Below are positions 6,307 through 14,965 of a DNA stretch of 22,741 nucleotides, one piece after another. Position numbers and translations under genes: made by a program. The DNA lies in contig JBKPHS010000118.1 of the NCBI GenBank assembly GCA_046729975.1, positions 1 to 22,741 of the forward strand. The letters are read 5' to 3'. Every line of letters begins with the position of its first letter. Position 1 is the first letter of the stretch. A model generated the notes under the pieces. The model ran no database searches. It was not told where the DNA came from and was given only the letters and a program-made list of their open reading frames with translations. This stretch comes from JBKPHS01 sp046729975. Lineage in GTDB: Bacteria > Actinomycetota > Thermoleophilia > Solirubrobacterales > Thermoleophilaceae.

Positions 6307-8148
6307 TCAGACGGGGGTCAGCGCGGTTGGCACGCGCCCGCGCACCGTCGTGCCTACGCCCGGTGTCGAGCTGACCTCGAGGTCGCCTCCGACCGCGGCC
6401 AGTCGGTCTCTCATGTTCGTGATGCCGACACCGGGGCCGATCGCGCCAGCCTGCGCGCCCGCGCCATCGTCGCGCACACTCAGCCGCAGCTCTGCGCGCG
6501 CCCGTCCGTCGAGGCGCACGGCCACGCGGCGCGCGCCGGCGGCGTGCTTGAGGGCGTTCTGCAGGGCCTCCAGCACGCAGAAGTAGACGGCGCTCTCGAC
6601 CTCCGGCGGATAACGCCCGACCTCATGGGCCTCGACTTCGACCCGGATGGGGGAATGCCGGGCCGCCGCCCGCAGCGCTTCGACGACCCCCTGATCGGCC
6701 AACAGCGGGGGATAGACGCCGTGGGCCAGCGACCGCAGCTCCTCGAGCGCCTCGTCGACCTCCAGCTCGAGCTCCCGAACACGACTGGCGCCCCGCCCCG
6801 GATCGGAGCGCACCAGATCAGCTGCGAGCTCGAGCTCGATGCGCAGTGCCACGAGCCGCTGCTGGGCGCCGTCGTGCAGGTCCCGCTCGATGCGCCGCCG
6901 GTCCTGCTCAGCGCCGGCTGCGATGCGCCGACGCGATCTTTCCAGCTCCCGCGTCGCGAGCTGCGCTTCAGAGGCGAGGCGCTGATTTTCGAAGACGACG
7001 CCGGCCATGGCCATGCCGGCGGCAAGGAGCTCCGGGTCCGCGCGCAGCGCCTCGTCGTAGACGACGACCGCCACGATCCTGCCCCCGTCACGGACCTCGC
7101 TGATGCTGCGGCCGCTGCCCGGCTCGGGCAGCACCAAGCGGCGGCCCGCCGGGTCCACCCAGCCGTCGGGCGTTCCGGCGGCCGGGAGCGCGATCTGGAT
7201 CGTCGGGTCTCCGAAAGCGTCGGCAAACGCCCGCCGCAGCGTGACCACGTCCGGGACCGCGCGTACCCACTCGGCCAGCCCCTCGAGCGCACGGCCTGCG
7301 AAGAGCCGCCAGCGCAGCATGCCGAGCAGGAACGCCAGCGCGATCGCCGGCACGGCGAGGGCGAGCGCCCACGCGGCCCCCTCCACGGCCCACAGCGTTG
7401 GGTCGATCTCCCACGCGATGATTCCGACGCTGAGTAGCCCCGCGCGCGCCGCGCCGATCGCGAGCACGGGAGTGGACATGCGGCGGGCGACCGGCGTGGC
7501 GTCGCGCAGCCGCTGCCACAGCCGTAGCACCACGGCGGCCATCACCGCGAAGATGAGCACGGTGCCCAGCGGCCGCATCACGGCGTCCACGAAGGCCGGT
7601 TCGTGCCCCAGGGCGAAGAAGGCGTTCGCCGGGCAGCCGTCGGTGCAGCTCGTGTAGGGACTGGGGACGTCGAAGTGCTCTGCCAGCGCCAGCCGAGGCA
7701 CGAACATGGTCAAAACGACGGCTCCCATCGCGGCGACCAGAAGGCGGTCCGTCCGCCCCGTCAGGCGACCGGTCGGGAAGGAGAGGATCAGGTAGACGAG
7801 GAGCACCTCGACGAGCCAGCCCGCGGTCCTGCCCACTGTGTAGAGCAGTTCGTCGCCGGTCTCCGCGAGCGTCGTGAGGAACAAGGCTCCGCCGGCGGCC
7901 GCGAGCAGCACGCCGAAGCGCTCGTCGGAGCGGCGATGCCACGCGTAGATGCCGACCGCGATCGGCACGCCGACGATGAGCGCACGGGCGAGCGCGACCA
8001 GCACGGGGTGGCTAGAGGCGCCGAAGCCGGCGATCCCCGCCGAGGCCGTCGCGGCGGCGAGGCCAACCAAGCTCCAACCGGCGATGCGGGCCAGCCGCCG
8101 GTCCAGGTCCCTCGGCAGCGTGCCCGCCACCGAGGCCGAGTTGTCCAT
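6307..8148 (-). CDS. Multi-TM sensor histidine kinase, HisKA_3 (NarX/LiaS-like) family
   Basis: A 613-residue membrane kinase. Residues 20-285 contain about eight hydrophobic segments, with a loop near 155-185 that carries SCTDGC (C168, C172). A GAF-like or linker region spans about 290-390. The dimerisation/phosphoacceptor helix has ERDLHDGAQQRLVAL, with H425 the phosphorylated histidine. The HATPase_c domain shows the N box (EALQNALKHA, N531), G1 (DDGAG, about 560-564) and G2 (GVGITNMRDRL, about 573-583). It should sense a membrane or envelope cue and phosphorylate a NarL-type regulator; the regulator at 5052-5786 is the natural candidate. It converges on the stand-alone receiver with a two-base gap. 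The ATG at 8148 has only a weak ribosome binding site. Confidence 0.93.
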   Translation of the reverse strand: MDNSASVAGTLPRDLDRRLARIAGWSLVGLAAATASAGIAGFGASSHPVLVALARALIVGVPIAVGIYAWHRRSDERFGVLLAAAGGALFLTTLAETGDELLYTVGRTAGWLVEVLLVYLILSFPTGRLTGRTDRLLVAAMGAVVLTMFVPRLALAEHFDVPSPYTSCTDGCPANAFFALGHEPAFVDAVMRPLGTVLIFAVMAAVVLRLWQRLRDATPVARRMSTPVLAIGAARAGLLSVGIIAWEIDPTLWAVEGAAWALALAVPAIALAFLLGMLRWRLFAGRALEGLAEWVRAVPDVVTLRRAFADAFGDPTIQIALPAAGTPDGWVDPAGRRLVLPEPGSGRSISEVRDGGRIVAVVVYDEALRADPELLAAGMAMAGVVFENQRLASEAQLATRELERSRRRIAAGAEQDRRRIERDLHDGAQQRLVALRIELELAADLVRSDPGRGASRVRELELEVDEALEELRSLAHGVYPPLLADQGVVEALRAAARHSPIRVEVEAHEVGRYPPEVESAVYFCVLEALQNALKHAAGARRVAVRLDGRARAELRLSVRDDGAGAQAGAIGPGVGITNMRDRLAAVGGDLEVSSTPGVGTTVRGRVPTALTPV

Positions 8149-8277
8149 GTGCCGAGTCTACGCCGGGACGTTCTCGGCCGCGACGGTTTTCACCCGCTCC
8201 CGCGCGGGCGCACTACGGAGCTTCTGGTGCCAGCACCCTCGCGACCCGGGCGCGCGCCTCGTAGGGTCATCTCGGTG

Positions 8278-8805
8278 ATGAGCCCACAGCCGTCTGCCCG
8301 CGGCCATGGGCCTCTCGGGCACGTGATCGAGTCCCACCTCGGCTCGCGGGACGTCGCACGGGTCATCTACGGCGCGATCATCGGCCTGGCGCTCGTGGTC
8401 GCCCTCGAAGAGCACCCCCCGACTGCGGGCGAGGCGGCCGCGGCGGTGGGGGGCGCAGCGCTCGCCGTCGGGCTCGCGGAGATGTACAGCGAGCTCGTCG
8501 GTACGGAGGCGCGGACGCGCCGCCCCGTCAACCGGGCCCAGGTCCGCGGCCTGCTCGTCGACGCGGCCGCCGTGACGTTTGGGGCGGGCTTCCCGGCGCT
8601 GTTCTTCGTTCTCGCCGCGGCGGGCGTGATGGACGTCGCGCTGGCGTTCACCCTGTCCAAGTGGACCGGCCTGGGCCTGATCTGCGCTTATGGGTTCCTT
8701 GCCGGCCGCCTCTCCGGCTCGACGTTCGGCGGTGCGCTACTGCACGCGTCGGCCGTCGGGGCGATCGGCGGCGCCCTCATCGCGCTCAAGGCGCTCGTGC
8801 ACTGA
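8278..8805 (+). CDS. Small multi-pass membrane protein of unknown function
   Basis: A 175-residue protein with about four or five hydrophobic segments (near 27-44, 52-72, 92-117, 120-143 and 150-172) and a basic stretch TEARTRRPVN in the middle. The frame is open far upstream, but that part lies opposite the kinase gene and is a shadow. The first usable start is ATG 8278, or GTG 8275 just before it, with AGGG about eleven bases upstream. The opening DVARVIYGAIIGLALVVALEE and AEMYSELVG resemble uncharacterised actinobacterial membrane proteins. I do not recognise a named family with confidence and assign no function. It is divergent from the kinase, with 129 bases between the starts, so a shared control region is possible. 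The next plus-strand gene starts 224 bases downstream. Confidence 0.72.
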   Translation: MSPQPSARGHGPLGHVIESHLGSRDVARVIYGAIIGLALVVALEEHPPTAGEAAAAVGGAALAVGLAEMYSELVGTEARTRRPVNRAQVRGLLVDAAAVTFGAGFPALFFVLAAAGVMDVALAFTLSKWTGLGLICAYGFLAGRLSGSTFGGALLHASAVGAIGGALIALKALVH

Positions 8806-9029
8806 CGCCCTCGGGGTGCCGGCGCGTTCGGCGAGTCCGGCCCCGGAAGCGCGCACGACCGGTTGCCGCATGGAGACACTCCGCCGAAGCCGGTGCTCAT
8901 CCGGTCTGCCCGAAGACGTGTACGCCCCCTTGTGCGGTCGGGTTGCGGGCGGTCAGGCTCCCCGTATGCGGCTCCCGGTGCCCGGGGAAGCGGCCCCCCA
9001 ATCGACAGCGACTGCAGGACGCTCGCAAG

Positions 9030-10496
9030 GTGCCTGAGAGCTCGGCTCTGAAGGATCAGGAGCCGATTGCGGCGTCTGGCCTCTCCGCGCGGAGACTCCT
9101 GGTTCCCCTCGCTCTGGCCCAGTTCATCTGCAGTTTCGCGGGCTCGAACATGAACGTGATGGTCACCGACATCAGCGACGACCTCGACACGACGGTGGAG
9201 GGTGTGCAGGCCACGATCACGCTGATGCTCCTGATCATGGCGATCCTCATGATCCCGGGCAGCAAGTTGACCGACCGTTGGGGTCGGAAGCGCTGCTTCA
9301 TGTGGGGCCTGACGCTGTTTGGGGTCGGCGCGTTGTTGAGCGCGCTGGCCCCAGGTCTCGGTGTGCTGCTGCTCGGCAACTCGGTGTTCGAGGGCGTGGG
9401 CACGGTCCTGTTGATCCCTCCCGTCTACATCTTCGCGACGATGGCGTTCGACGATCTCGCGGCGCGCGCCCGTGCGTTTGGCGTGATCAGCGGGTTGGGA
9501 GGCGTTGGCGCCGCGGCGGGACCATTGATCGGGGGGGTCATCACAACCGGGATCAGCTGGCGCGCGGCGTTCCTCTTCCAGGTCGGGGTGATCGCGATGA
9601 TCATGTTCCTCAGCCGCCGAATCGTCGACCCCGTCGCTCCGGACCCGACGCGCCCGTTCGACACCGTCGGAGCGGTCCTGTCGGCGGTCGGCATGTTCTT
9701 CGTGGTGTTCGGGATCCTGCTGGCAGACAACGACGGTGTGCTCATGGCGGTGTTCCTGGCGGTGGGAGCCGCCTTCCTGCTCTGGTTCTTCCTCCATATC
9801 CGCGCGCGAGAGCGAGCTGACAAGGAACCGCTCTTGTCCATGGGACTGTTCCGGAACCGCACCTGCAACCTCGGCCTGGTCACTCAGAACATCCAATGGC
9901 TGCTTCTCACGGGGACGGCGTTCGTCGTCGCCGTCTTTCTCCAGACCGTTCGCGGGTACAACGCCATCGAGACGGGCCTCATCTTCACGGCGGCGACGGT
10001 CGGCATCCTGGTTTCCTCGCTTGCCGCCGAGCGACTCGCCAAGAGGTACCCGCAGCGAACCTTGATAGTCGCGGGCTTCGTCGTGACCGTGGCCGGCATC
10101 GGACTCCTGCTCGGCTTGGTCGGAGCCTCGTCCCGTGTCGTCGCCTTCGGGCCGGGGTTGCTGCTGATCGGCCTGGGCCTGGGAGTGATGCTGACTCCCT
10201 CGGTCAACGTCGTTCAGTCCAGCTTCCCCGAGGAGCTGCAGGGTGAGATATCCGGCCTGTCGAGGAGCGTGTCCAACCTCGGTTCCTCGTTTGGTGCGGC
10301 GATCGCCGGCACCATCCTCGTCTCCGACCTCACCTCGGGAAACGGGACCTACGTCATCGCGATGGTCGTTCTCGCCGCGCTCGCCCTCGTCGGTTTTACC
10401 GCGGCCATTTTGCTCCCGGCCAATCGCGACCGGCAGGGCCCGCAGGGCGAGCTCAGGGTGCCGGACGCGCCTGACACGGCCGCCGAGCGCGGGTAG
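9030..10496 (+). CDS. MFS exporter-like transporter, DHA2 family
   Basis: A 488-residue 14-TM-type major facilitator protein. Landmarks are the TM1 region FICSFAGSNMNVMVTDIS (about 32-49), loop-2/3 motif A with TDRWGRKR (81-88), and antiporter motif C around GAAAGPLIGG (160-169) followed by SWRAAFLFQ. The frame is open upstream but overlaps the preceding membrane-protein gene there. GTG 9030 is preferred, with AGGA ten bases upstream, and gives a normal-length N-terminus. It should use the proton gradient to expel a small molecule; the substrate is unknown. It converges on another DHA2 gene of the same general type. TTG and GTT codons look somewhat more frequent here than in neighbouring genes, a weak hint of a different origin judged by eye only. 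The 224-base spacer before it shows only a small CCCGG-TGC-CCGGG hairpin (8974-8986). Confidence 0.92.
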   Translation: MPESSALKDQEPIAASGLSARRLLVPLALAQFICSFAGSNMNVMVTDISDDLDTTVEGVQATITLMLLIMAILMIPGSKLTDRWGRKRCFMWGLTLFGVGALLSALAPGLGVLLLGNSVFEGVGTVLLIPPVYIFATMAFDDLAARARAFGVISGLGGVGAAAGPLIGGVITTGISWRAAFLFQVGVIAMIMFLSRRIVDPVAPDPTRPFDTVGAVLSAVGMFFVVFGILLADNDGVLMAVFLAVGAAFLLWFFLHIRARERADKEPLLSMGLFRNRTCNLGLVTQNIQWLLLTGTAFVVAVFLQTVRGYNAIETGLIFTAATVGILVSSLAAERLAKRYPQRTLIVAGFVVTVAGIGLLLGLVGASSRVVAFGPGLLLIGLGLGVMLTPSVNVVQSSFPEELQGEISGLSRSVSNLGSSFGAAIAGTILVSDLTSGNGTYVIAMVVLAALALVGFTAAILLPANRDRQGPQGELRVPDAPDTAAERG

Positions 10497-10582
10497 TCGG
10501 CAGCCCTTCACCGGCATGCTTGCTGGCGATGTCGTGGTCGACGATCACCTCGGATCGGTCCAGCTCTCGCGCGTACCGATGG

Positions 10583-12244
10583 CTAGGAAGGAGAGGAGTG
10601 CTCTTGCCGCGGTGGGGCGCGGCCCGGAAGGCCGCGCGTGAACCAGAGCGAGAGCACGGCGAATATCCCGACGGCGCCGATCGCGCGCTTGAGCGCTTGA
10701 AGCTGGGCATCGCCGTAGTCGTCGGCGAGCGCCTTCGCCTGATCGCTTGACAGTCCCTCGTCGAGCGCCGCTTGCTCGACGTCCCCCACCGGCACGACGG
10801 GGATGCCCTTCTCGGCTTTCTCGGCGATGCGCTCGCGTACCTGCGCCGGCACGGTGGGGTTCTGCTCCAGCCGGTCGACGAACCCGGTGCTCAACGCCGC
10901 GATCAGCACCGAGCCGATCAGCGCCGTGCCGAGCGAGGCTCCGAGGTTCTGGGCAGTTCCCTGCAGGCCGCCGGCCTCGTTGGTCTTGCTCGGATCGACC
11001 GACGACATGATGACGTTCCCGAGCTGAGAGAGCAGCAGGCCGGCGCCCACGCCGAAGAGCGCGAGCGCCAAAGCGAACTCGGTCTCGCTGAGCTCGACGT
11101 CGATCGTCCCGAGCAGGACCACGGACGCCACCACGAGCGCGACCAGGCCGACCTGCGCCACGCGCTTTGGCGCGAATCCCGCGGCGAGCTTGGGGCCGGC
11201 CATCGCCGCCGCGAACATCGTCACCGACATCGGGAACAGGCGCTTGCCAGTCTCGAACGCGTCCAGGCCGAGCACGACCTGCAGGTAGACGGGGAGGACG
11301 AAGAACGTCCCCAGCAGGATGAGCTGCTGCATCATCAGCGTCGTGAGACCCGCCCGCAGCTGCCCGATCCTGAGCAGCGAGCGGTCCAGCAGGGTGTCGC
11401 GGCCGGCGCGCTCACGCCGCTCTTCCCAGCTGGCGAAAGCGGCGAGTAAGCCGAAGCCGGCGAGGATCAGGAACGGGACGATCGAGAACCCGAACGGCGT
11501 GATCTCGCGGCCGTCGATCGTCAGGGCGCCGCGCGGCTCGATCAGGCCCCATTGGCTGCTCTTGAGGATGCCGAAGACCACGAGGCCGAGCCCGATGGCC
11601 GAGAGCGCGACGCCCACCAGATCGAGCTTCGGCGGGTGCTCGACCGGGGGCGCCCGGAGCAGGCGGCGCCTGAGCAGGAGGATCACCGCGACGATCACGG
11701 TCTCGCCGGCGAACACGTAGCGCCAGCTGAACTCCGTCGTGACCCAGCCGCCGATCAGCGGCCCGGCGGCCACCGCGGCGCCCGCGACCCCGCCGATGAT
11801 CCCGAAGGCGAGCGCGCGCTGCTTGCCGCTGTAGGTGTGCGCTATCAGCGACACGATCGCCGGGATCACGAGGGCGGCGCCGATCCCTTCGACCAGCGAC
11901 CAACCGAATAGCAGGACCCCCAGGCTGGGGCTGATCGCGGTGGTCAGAGAGCCGAGTCCGTAGACGCCGAGGCCGATTGCGAACGTCCGGTCGCGGCCAA
12001 CGATGTCGCCGAGCTTTGCGCCGGCCAGCATGAGCGTCGCCATCACCAGCGTGTACGCGGTGATCGCCAGCTGCACTCCTTGGATCGACGTGTCGAGGTC
12101 AGCGACGATCTGGGAGATCGACACGTTCATGACGCTGCTGTCCAGCACCATCACGAACTGCGCCGACGCGAAGATGGCGATGGGCAGCCCGAGCGCCGGC
12201 CGGGCGTCCTCGGTGCGCGATGGCAGGCGGCTAACGGCGCCCAT
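10583..12244 (-). CDS. MFS exporter, DHA2 (EmrB/QacA-like) family
   Basis: A 553-residue transporter with the classic DHA2 signature: LDSSVMNVSISQI in TM1 (about 34-46), GDIVGRDR motif A (79-86), and motif C with AAGPLIGGWVTT and SWRYVF (159-178). A soluble, charged helical loop of roughly 70 residues (about 450-520: TVPAQVRERIAEKAEKG, VEQAALDEGLSSDQAKALADD) precedes the last TM, a feature seen in many actinobacterial DHA2 exporters. ATG 12244 is chosen because GGTGAG lies just upstream and the protein then starts at a normal distance from TM1; the longer open frame overlaps the divergent channel gene's leader. The expected role is proton-coupled multidrug export, with unknown substrate. No TetR or MarR regulator gene is adjacent, which is unusual for this class. 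Confidence 0.93.
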   Translation of the reverse strand: MGAVSRLPSRTEDARPALGLPIAIFASAQFVMVLDSSVMNVSISQIVADLDTSIQGVQLAITAYTLVMATLMLAGAKLGDIVGRDRTFAIGLGVYGLGSLTTAISPSLGVLLFGWSLVEGIGAALVIPAIVSLIAHTYSGKQRALAFGIIGGVAGAAVAAGPLIGGWVTTEFSWRYVFAGETVIVAVILLLRRRLLRAPPVEHPPKLDLVGVALSAIGLGLVVFGILKSSQWGLIEPRGALTIDGREITPFGFSIVPFLILAGFGLLAAFASWEERRERAGRDTLLDRSLLRIGQLRAGLTTLMMQQLILLGTFFVLPVYLQVVLGLDAFETGKRLFPMSVTMFAAAMAGPKLAAGFAPKRVAQVGLVALVVASVVLLGTIDVELSETEFALALALFGVGAGLLLSQLGNVIMSSVDPSKTNEAGGLQGTAQNLGASLGTALIGSVLIAALSTGFVDRLEQNPTVPAQVRERIAEKAEKGIPVVPVGDVEQAALDEGLSSDQAKALADDYGDAQLQALKRAIGAVGIFAVLSLWFTRGLPGRAPPRQEHSSPS

Positions 12245-12409
12245 GCTCTCACCAATCTTCTGGCCGCGGACCGCGCCGGGCAATAGCGCGTGCCGGTGTG
12301 CGTTGCGGATGCCGGCCCCACACTGCAGACACTGGGCAACCCGGTGACGCCCAGCGCCATGGCGACCGTCGCAAGGATGGCGGGGGGGTCCGTCGAAGCC
12401 CGTAGCGAC

Positions 12410-13138
12410 ATGTCGGAACCGACGAGCAACGCTGGAGCCCGGTTCGCCCGCCGCCGCCCGCGGCCCGGGCCGCGCCGCGGGCCGCCGCGCTACGGATTCT
12501 TGCTCCTGGCAACCCTCCTGTCGCTTGGCGTGCAGGGGACGGTGGATCCGGGGAACCTGCAACAGGTGACGGTGACGGCGCTCGCCGGTGCGAGCCTCTT
12601 GCTCGCGTTTCGTGCGGCCGAGCTCGCCCCGTGGCTGATCCGGCTGGCGGCCGCGCTTGCCCTGCTCGTGCTCGCGCTGAGCGTCGCGCGTGCGGCGGGC
12701 GCCGGGATCGGGGACGGAGCCGCGCGGGCCATGAACGCGGCGCTGGTAGCGCTCGGCCCGCCGGCCGTCGCCGTCGGAGTCGTCCGCGACCTCCGCTCCA
12801 GCGGGCAGGTGCGTCTGGAGGCCGTGCTGGGCGTGCTGGGCCTCTACATGCTGCTGGGCATGTTCTTCGGCTTCGTCTACGGAGCAATCGACCGGCTGGG
12901 TGGCGATCCGTTCTTCGCCGGTGGCGAGGCCGCGACGGTGTCACAATGCCTCTACTTCAGCTTCACGACGCTGACGACCGTCGGCTACGGCGATTTCGTC
13001 GCGCGGACGGACCTAGGGCACACACTCGCGGTGTTCGAGGCGCTCATCGGCCAGATCTACCTCGTGACGGTCGTCTCGCTGATCGTCAGCAATCTCGAAC
13101 GGCCGGCGCGCCGTGACCGCGCCTCCATCGGGAGCTGA
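12410..13138 (+). CDS. Potassium-channel-like membrane protein (Ion_trans_2 pore)
   Basis: A 242-residue membrane protein whose C-terminal half carries an ion-channel pore: helix LEAVLGVLGLYMLLGMFFGFVY (about 136-157), pore loop QCLYFSFTTLTTVGYGDF (179-196) with the potassium filter TVGYGD at 190-195, and inner helix (about 206-228). About four hydrophobic segments precede the pore (27-45, 54-70, 77-95 and 107-125), giving a six-TM layout, but no regularly spaced arginines of a voltage sensor are seen. There is no RCK or cyclic-nucleotide domain. Potassium conduction is a confident family inference; gating is unknown. Several upstream ATGs are in frame. ATG 12410 is preferred because the residues before it are polar and low-complexity, but none has a strong ribosome binding site. 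Confidence 0.88.
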   Translation: MSEPTSNAGARFARRRPRPGPRRGPPRYGFLLLATLLSLGVQGTVDPGNLQQVTVTALAGASLLLAFRAAELAPWLIRLAAALALLVLALSVARAAGAGIGDGAARAMNAALVALGPPAVAVGVVRDLRSSGQVRLEAVLGVLGLYMLLGMFFGFVYGAIDRLGGDPFFAGGEAATVSQCLYFSFTTLTTVGYGDFVARTDLGHTLAVFEALIGQIYLVTVVSLIVSNLERPARRDRASIGS

Positions 13139-13149
13139 CGCTCGAGCGC

Positions 13150-13163
13150 GCCGGCGAGCCGGC
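13150..13163. terminator. Small GC hairpin between convergent genes
   Basis: GCCGG, loop CGAG, CCGGC forms a 5-bp stem in the 88-base spacer between the channel gene and the converging AI-2E-family gene. It has no T-run. Position alone suggests a terminator, and the stem is short enough to occur by chance in such GC-rich DNA. Confidence 0.25.
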
Positions 13164-13226
13164 CTTCGAACTGACCCTCCGCCGAACCAAAGCCGTAGAC
13201 GAGCGACTACGTGGGCGCGGCCTGGC

Positions 13227-14384
13227 TCAGGTCACCGCCGGCGCGCCGGCGTCGGGCTGCGCGGCACGCGCGGCGCGGTTTCGCGCCAGGTCGGCCGCAA
13301 TCCGGGTGGCCGCCGCGGTCAGCGGTGCCGCGAGGATCAGCCCCACCGCGCCGAACAATGCGCCTCCCGCGATCGTGACGACGAGGACGGCGAGCGGATG
13401 GATCCCGAGCGCCGTGCCATAGGCGATCGGCTGCACCAACTGCTGGAGTATGCCGTTCGCGAGCAGCTGGACGACGATCATGCCGATTGCCGCGTCCGTG
13501 CCCGCGCCTCCGAGGGCGATCAGGACCGCGAAGGCGCCCGCGCCCCACGCGCCCAGGTAGGGCACGTACGCACCGAGGAACGTGATCGCCGCGATCGTCC
13601 CGGCGAGTGGGACGCCCAGGATGAGCGCGCCGATCCCGACAACGACGGCGTTGAAGGCCGCGACGAGCGTCACGCCGAGGAAGTAGCCCCTGAGCGCCTC
13701 CAGGACACGCTCGGTGACCCCGTGGGCGACCGTCCTCGGAACCCGCATGTGCCCCTCGGCCCACCTCCGGATCAGCGGTCCGTCCTTGAGCAGGAAGAAC
13801 AGGCTGAGCGCGGTGAGGCCCAGGAAGACGACGAGCGAGGACAGTCGCTTCAAGCCCCCGGCGAGCCCCTCGAGTAGCGCCGCGACGGCGCCGTTGAGGC
13901 CCGAGGAGACGTCGTCCTTCGCGGTCTCCGCGGTGCCCCGATCGACGCCGAGATCGTCGAGCCATCCGACGATGGTCTCCTTCGCCGACGAAAGGTTGGC
14001 GCGCAGCCCGTCGAGCTGGCTCGTGATGCCGCCGAGCACGACGACCACTACCGCTGCGACCAGAAGCACGATGGCGACGAGGAGCAGCGCCGCTCCGAGC
14101 CCCCTCGCGACCCCGCGCCGCTCGAGCCATCGCACCAGCGGGGCGGCGACGGCGGCGACGACCGCCGCCGTGATGACCGGCGCGACGATCGTCTGCGTCA
14201 GCGACAGGATCCAGACCGCGGCGACCAGGAAGAGCGTGACGCCGACCGCGAGCCAAGCCGATGTGCCGAGATCCCGCAGCCAGCCGGGCGTTGCGAACAG
14301 CCCCGTCAGGTCCTGCGGCTCGAACTCGGCCTTCTGGGCGCCCTCATCGCTCTCCTGCGGGCGTGGCGTCCTCAGGCGTCGCAT
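13227..14384 (-). CDS. AI-2E/PerM family membrane transporter
   Basis: A 385-residue protein of the AI-2E family transporter group (formerly UPF0118, PerM/TqsA-like). It has paired N-terminal TMs (about 43-85), a TM pair near 95-120, an amphipathic soluble stretch (about 121-180), and a conserved C-terminal half with FLGAYVPYLGAWGAG (269-283), QPIAYGTALGIHPLAVLV (318-335) and GGALFGAVGLILAAPL (340-355). Family members include autoinducer-2 exporters and sodium/proton antiporters. In an organism without a visible luxS context, a quorum-sensing role is not supported. It is downstream of, and 15 bases from, a PLDc_N-SHOCT gene, so the two are probably one operon. The first 30 residues are polar. 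The ATG at 14384 has only a weak ribosome binding site, which fits coupling to the upstream gene. Confidence 0.92.
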   Translation of the reverse strand: MRRLRTPRPQESDEGAQKAEFEPQDLTGLFATPGWLRDLGTSAWLAVGVTLFLVAAVWILSLTQTIVAPVITAAVVAAVAAPLVRWLERRGVARGLGAALLLVAIVLLVAAVVVVVLGGITSQLDGLRANLSSAKETIVGWLDDLGVDRGTAETAKDDVSSGLNGAVAALLEGLAGGLKRLSSLVVFLGLTALSLFFLLKDGPLIRRWAEGHMRVPRTVAHGVTERVLEALRGYFLGVTLVAAFNAVVVGIGALILGVPLAGTIAAITFLGAYVPYLGAWGAGAFAVLIALGGAGTDAAIGMIVVQLLANGILQQLVQPIAYGTALGIHPLAVLVVTIAGGALFGAVGLILAAPLTAAATRIAADLARNRAARAAQPDAGAPAVT

Positions 14385-14399
14385 CGCTGCTCGATCGAG

Positions 14400-14795
14400 C
14401 TACGCGAGCGCCTTCCGCTTGATCTCCTCGAACTCGGCGGCGTCGATGGCCCCGCTGTCCAGGAGCTGCTTCGCCTTGGCGATCTGGTCGCTGGGGCCGC
14501 CGTCAGCCGCGACGCTGCGGACGTAGTCGTCGAGCGCGGCCTTGCCGGCCTGCACCTCGGCGTCCCTGCGCTCGGCCATGTGCTTGCCCTGCGCGACCAG
14601 ATAGGCGAAGACGCCGAGGTACGGCAGCACGATCACGAGCAGCGACCAGCCGGCCTTGCCCCAGCCTGAGATGTCGTGGCGCCGGAAGAGGTCCGAGAAC
14701 ACGGTGATCAGCAGCCAGAACCAGATCACCCAGGCGAAGAAGACGAGCATCGTCCAGAAGATGTCGAGGAACGGATAGTCCGCTGCAACGGGCAT
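14400..14795 (-). CDS. PLDc_N-like membrane protein with C-terminal SHOCT domain
   Basis: A 131-residue protein. Two TMs (about 12-34 and 48-68), with FWLLITVFSDLFRRHDISGWGKAGW between and around them and PYLGVFAYLVAQG after, match the N-terminal membrane domain of cardiolipin-synthase-like proteins (PLDc_N). Residues 102-131 (DQIAKAKQLLDSGAIDAAEFEEIKRKAL) form a SHOCT domain, a short C-terminal helix-turn-helix thought to aid oligomerisation. No phospholipase D catalytic HKD motif is present, so enzymatic activity is not expected. The ATG at 14795 has AAGGAG at good spacing. It leads the operon with the AI-2E-family gene 15 bases downstream. A role in membrane or envelope stress is plausible for such proteins but not shown. 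Confidence 0.87.
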   Translation of the reverse strand: MPVAADYPFLDIFWTMLVFFAWVIWFWLLITVFSDLFRRHDISGWGKAGWSLLVIVLPYLGVFAYLVAQGKHMAERRDAEVQAGKAALDDYVRSVAADGGPSDQIAKAKQLLDSGAIDAAEFEEIKRKALA

Positions 14796-14965
14796 AGAGG
14801 GCTCCTTGGTCTAGGGAAACCTCAACCAGCGTGCCGCCGTGCCACAGTGCTGCCAAGGGTGTCGGCATCCCGACCGCGGTGGTGCGCGCGTGCCGCCGCC
14901 GCGCAGGAGCGCGCCATTGCCGCGCGCTCGCGTCTCTGTGAGCATCGCCCCGGGAGACTCGGCCA

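Noticed and set aside
5746..7437. A 563-codon plus-strand frame through the regulator spacer and kinase gene.
   Set aside because: It runs opposite the histidine kinase and out of frame with the receiver, and is rich in Arg, Gly and His with no domain.
7603..8277. Upstream extension of the 8278 membrane protein to 400 residues.
   Set aside because: The extra part lies opposite the kinase's coding sequence and is polar and low-complexity; the conserved hydrophobic protein starts at 8278.
8688..10517. A 609-codon open frame antisense to the MFS gene.
   Set aside because: The product is a Glu/Asp/Arg/Gln/His-rich low-complexity chain with no family resemblance, while the plus-strand frame is a clear 14-TM transporter. 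Such mirrors are expected in very GC-rich genes.
10511..10526. CCGGCA-TGCT-TGCTGG hairpin between the two convergent exporters as a terminator.
   Set aside because: It has only six pairs with a G-T wobble and no T-run, which is too weak to list as a feature.
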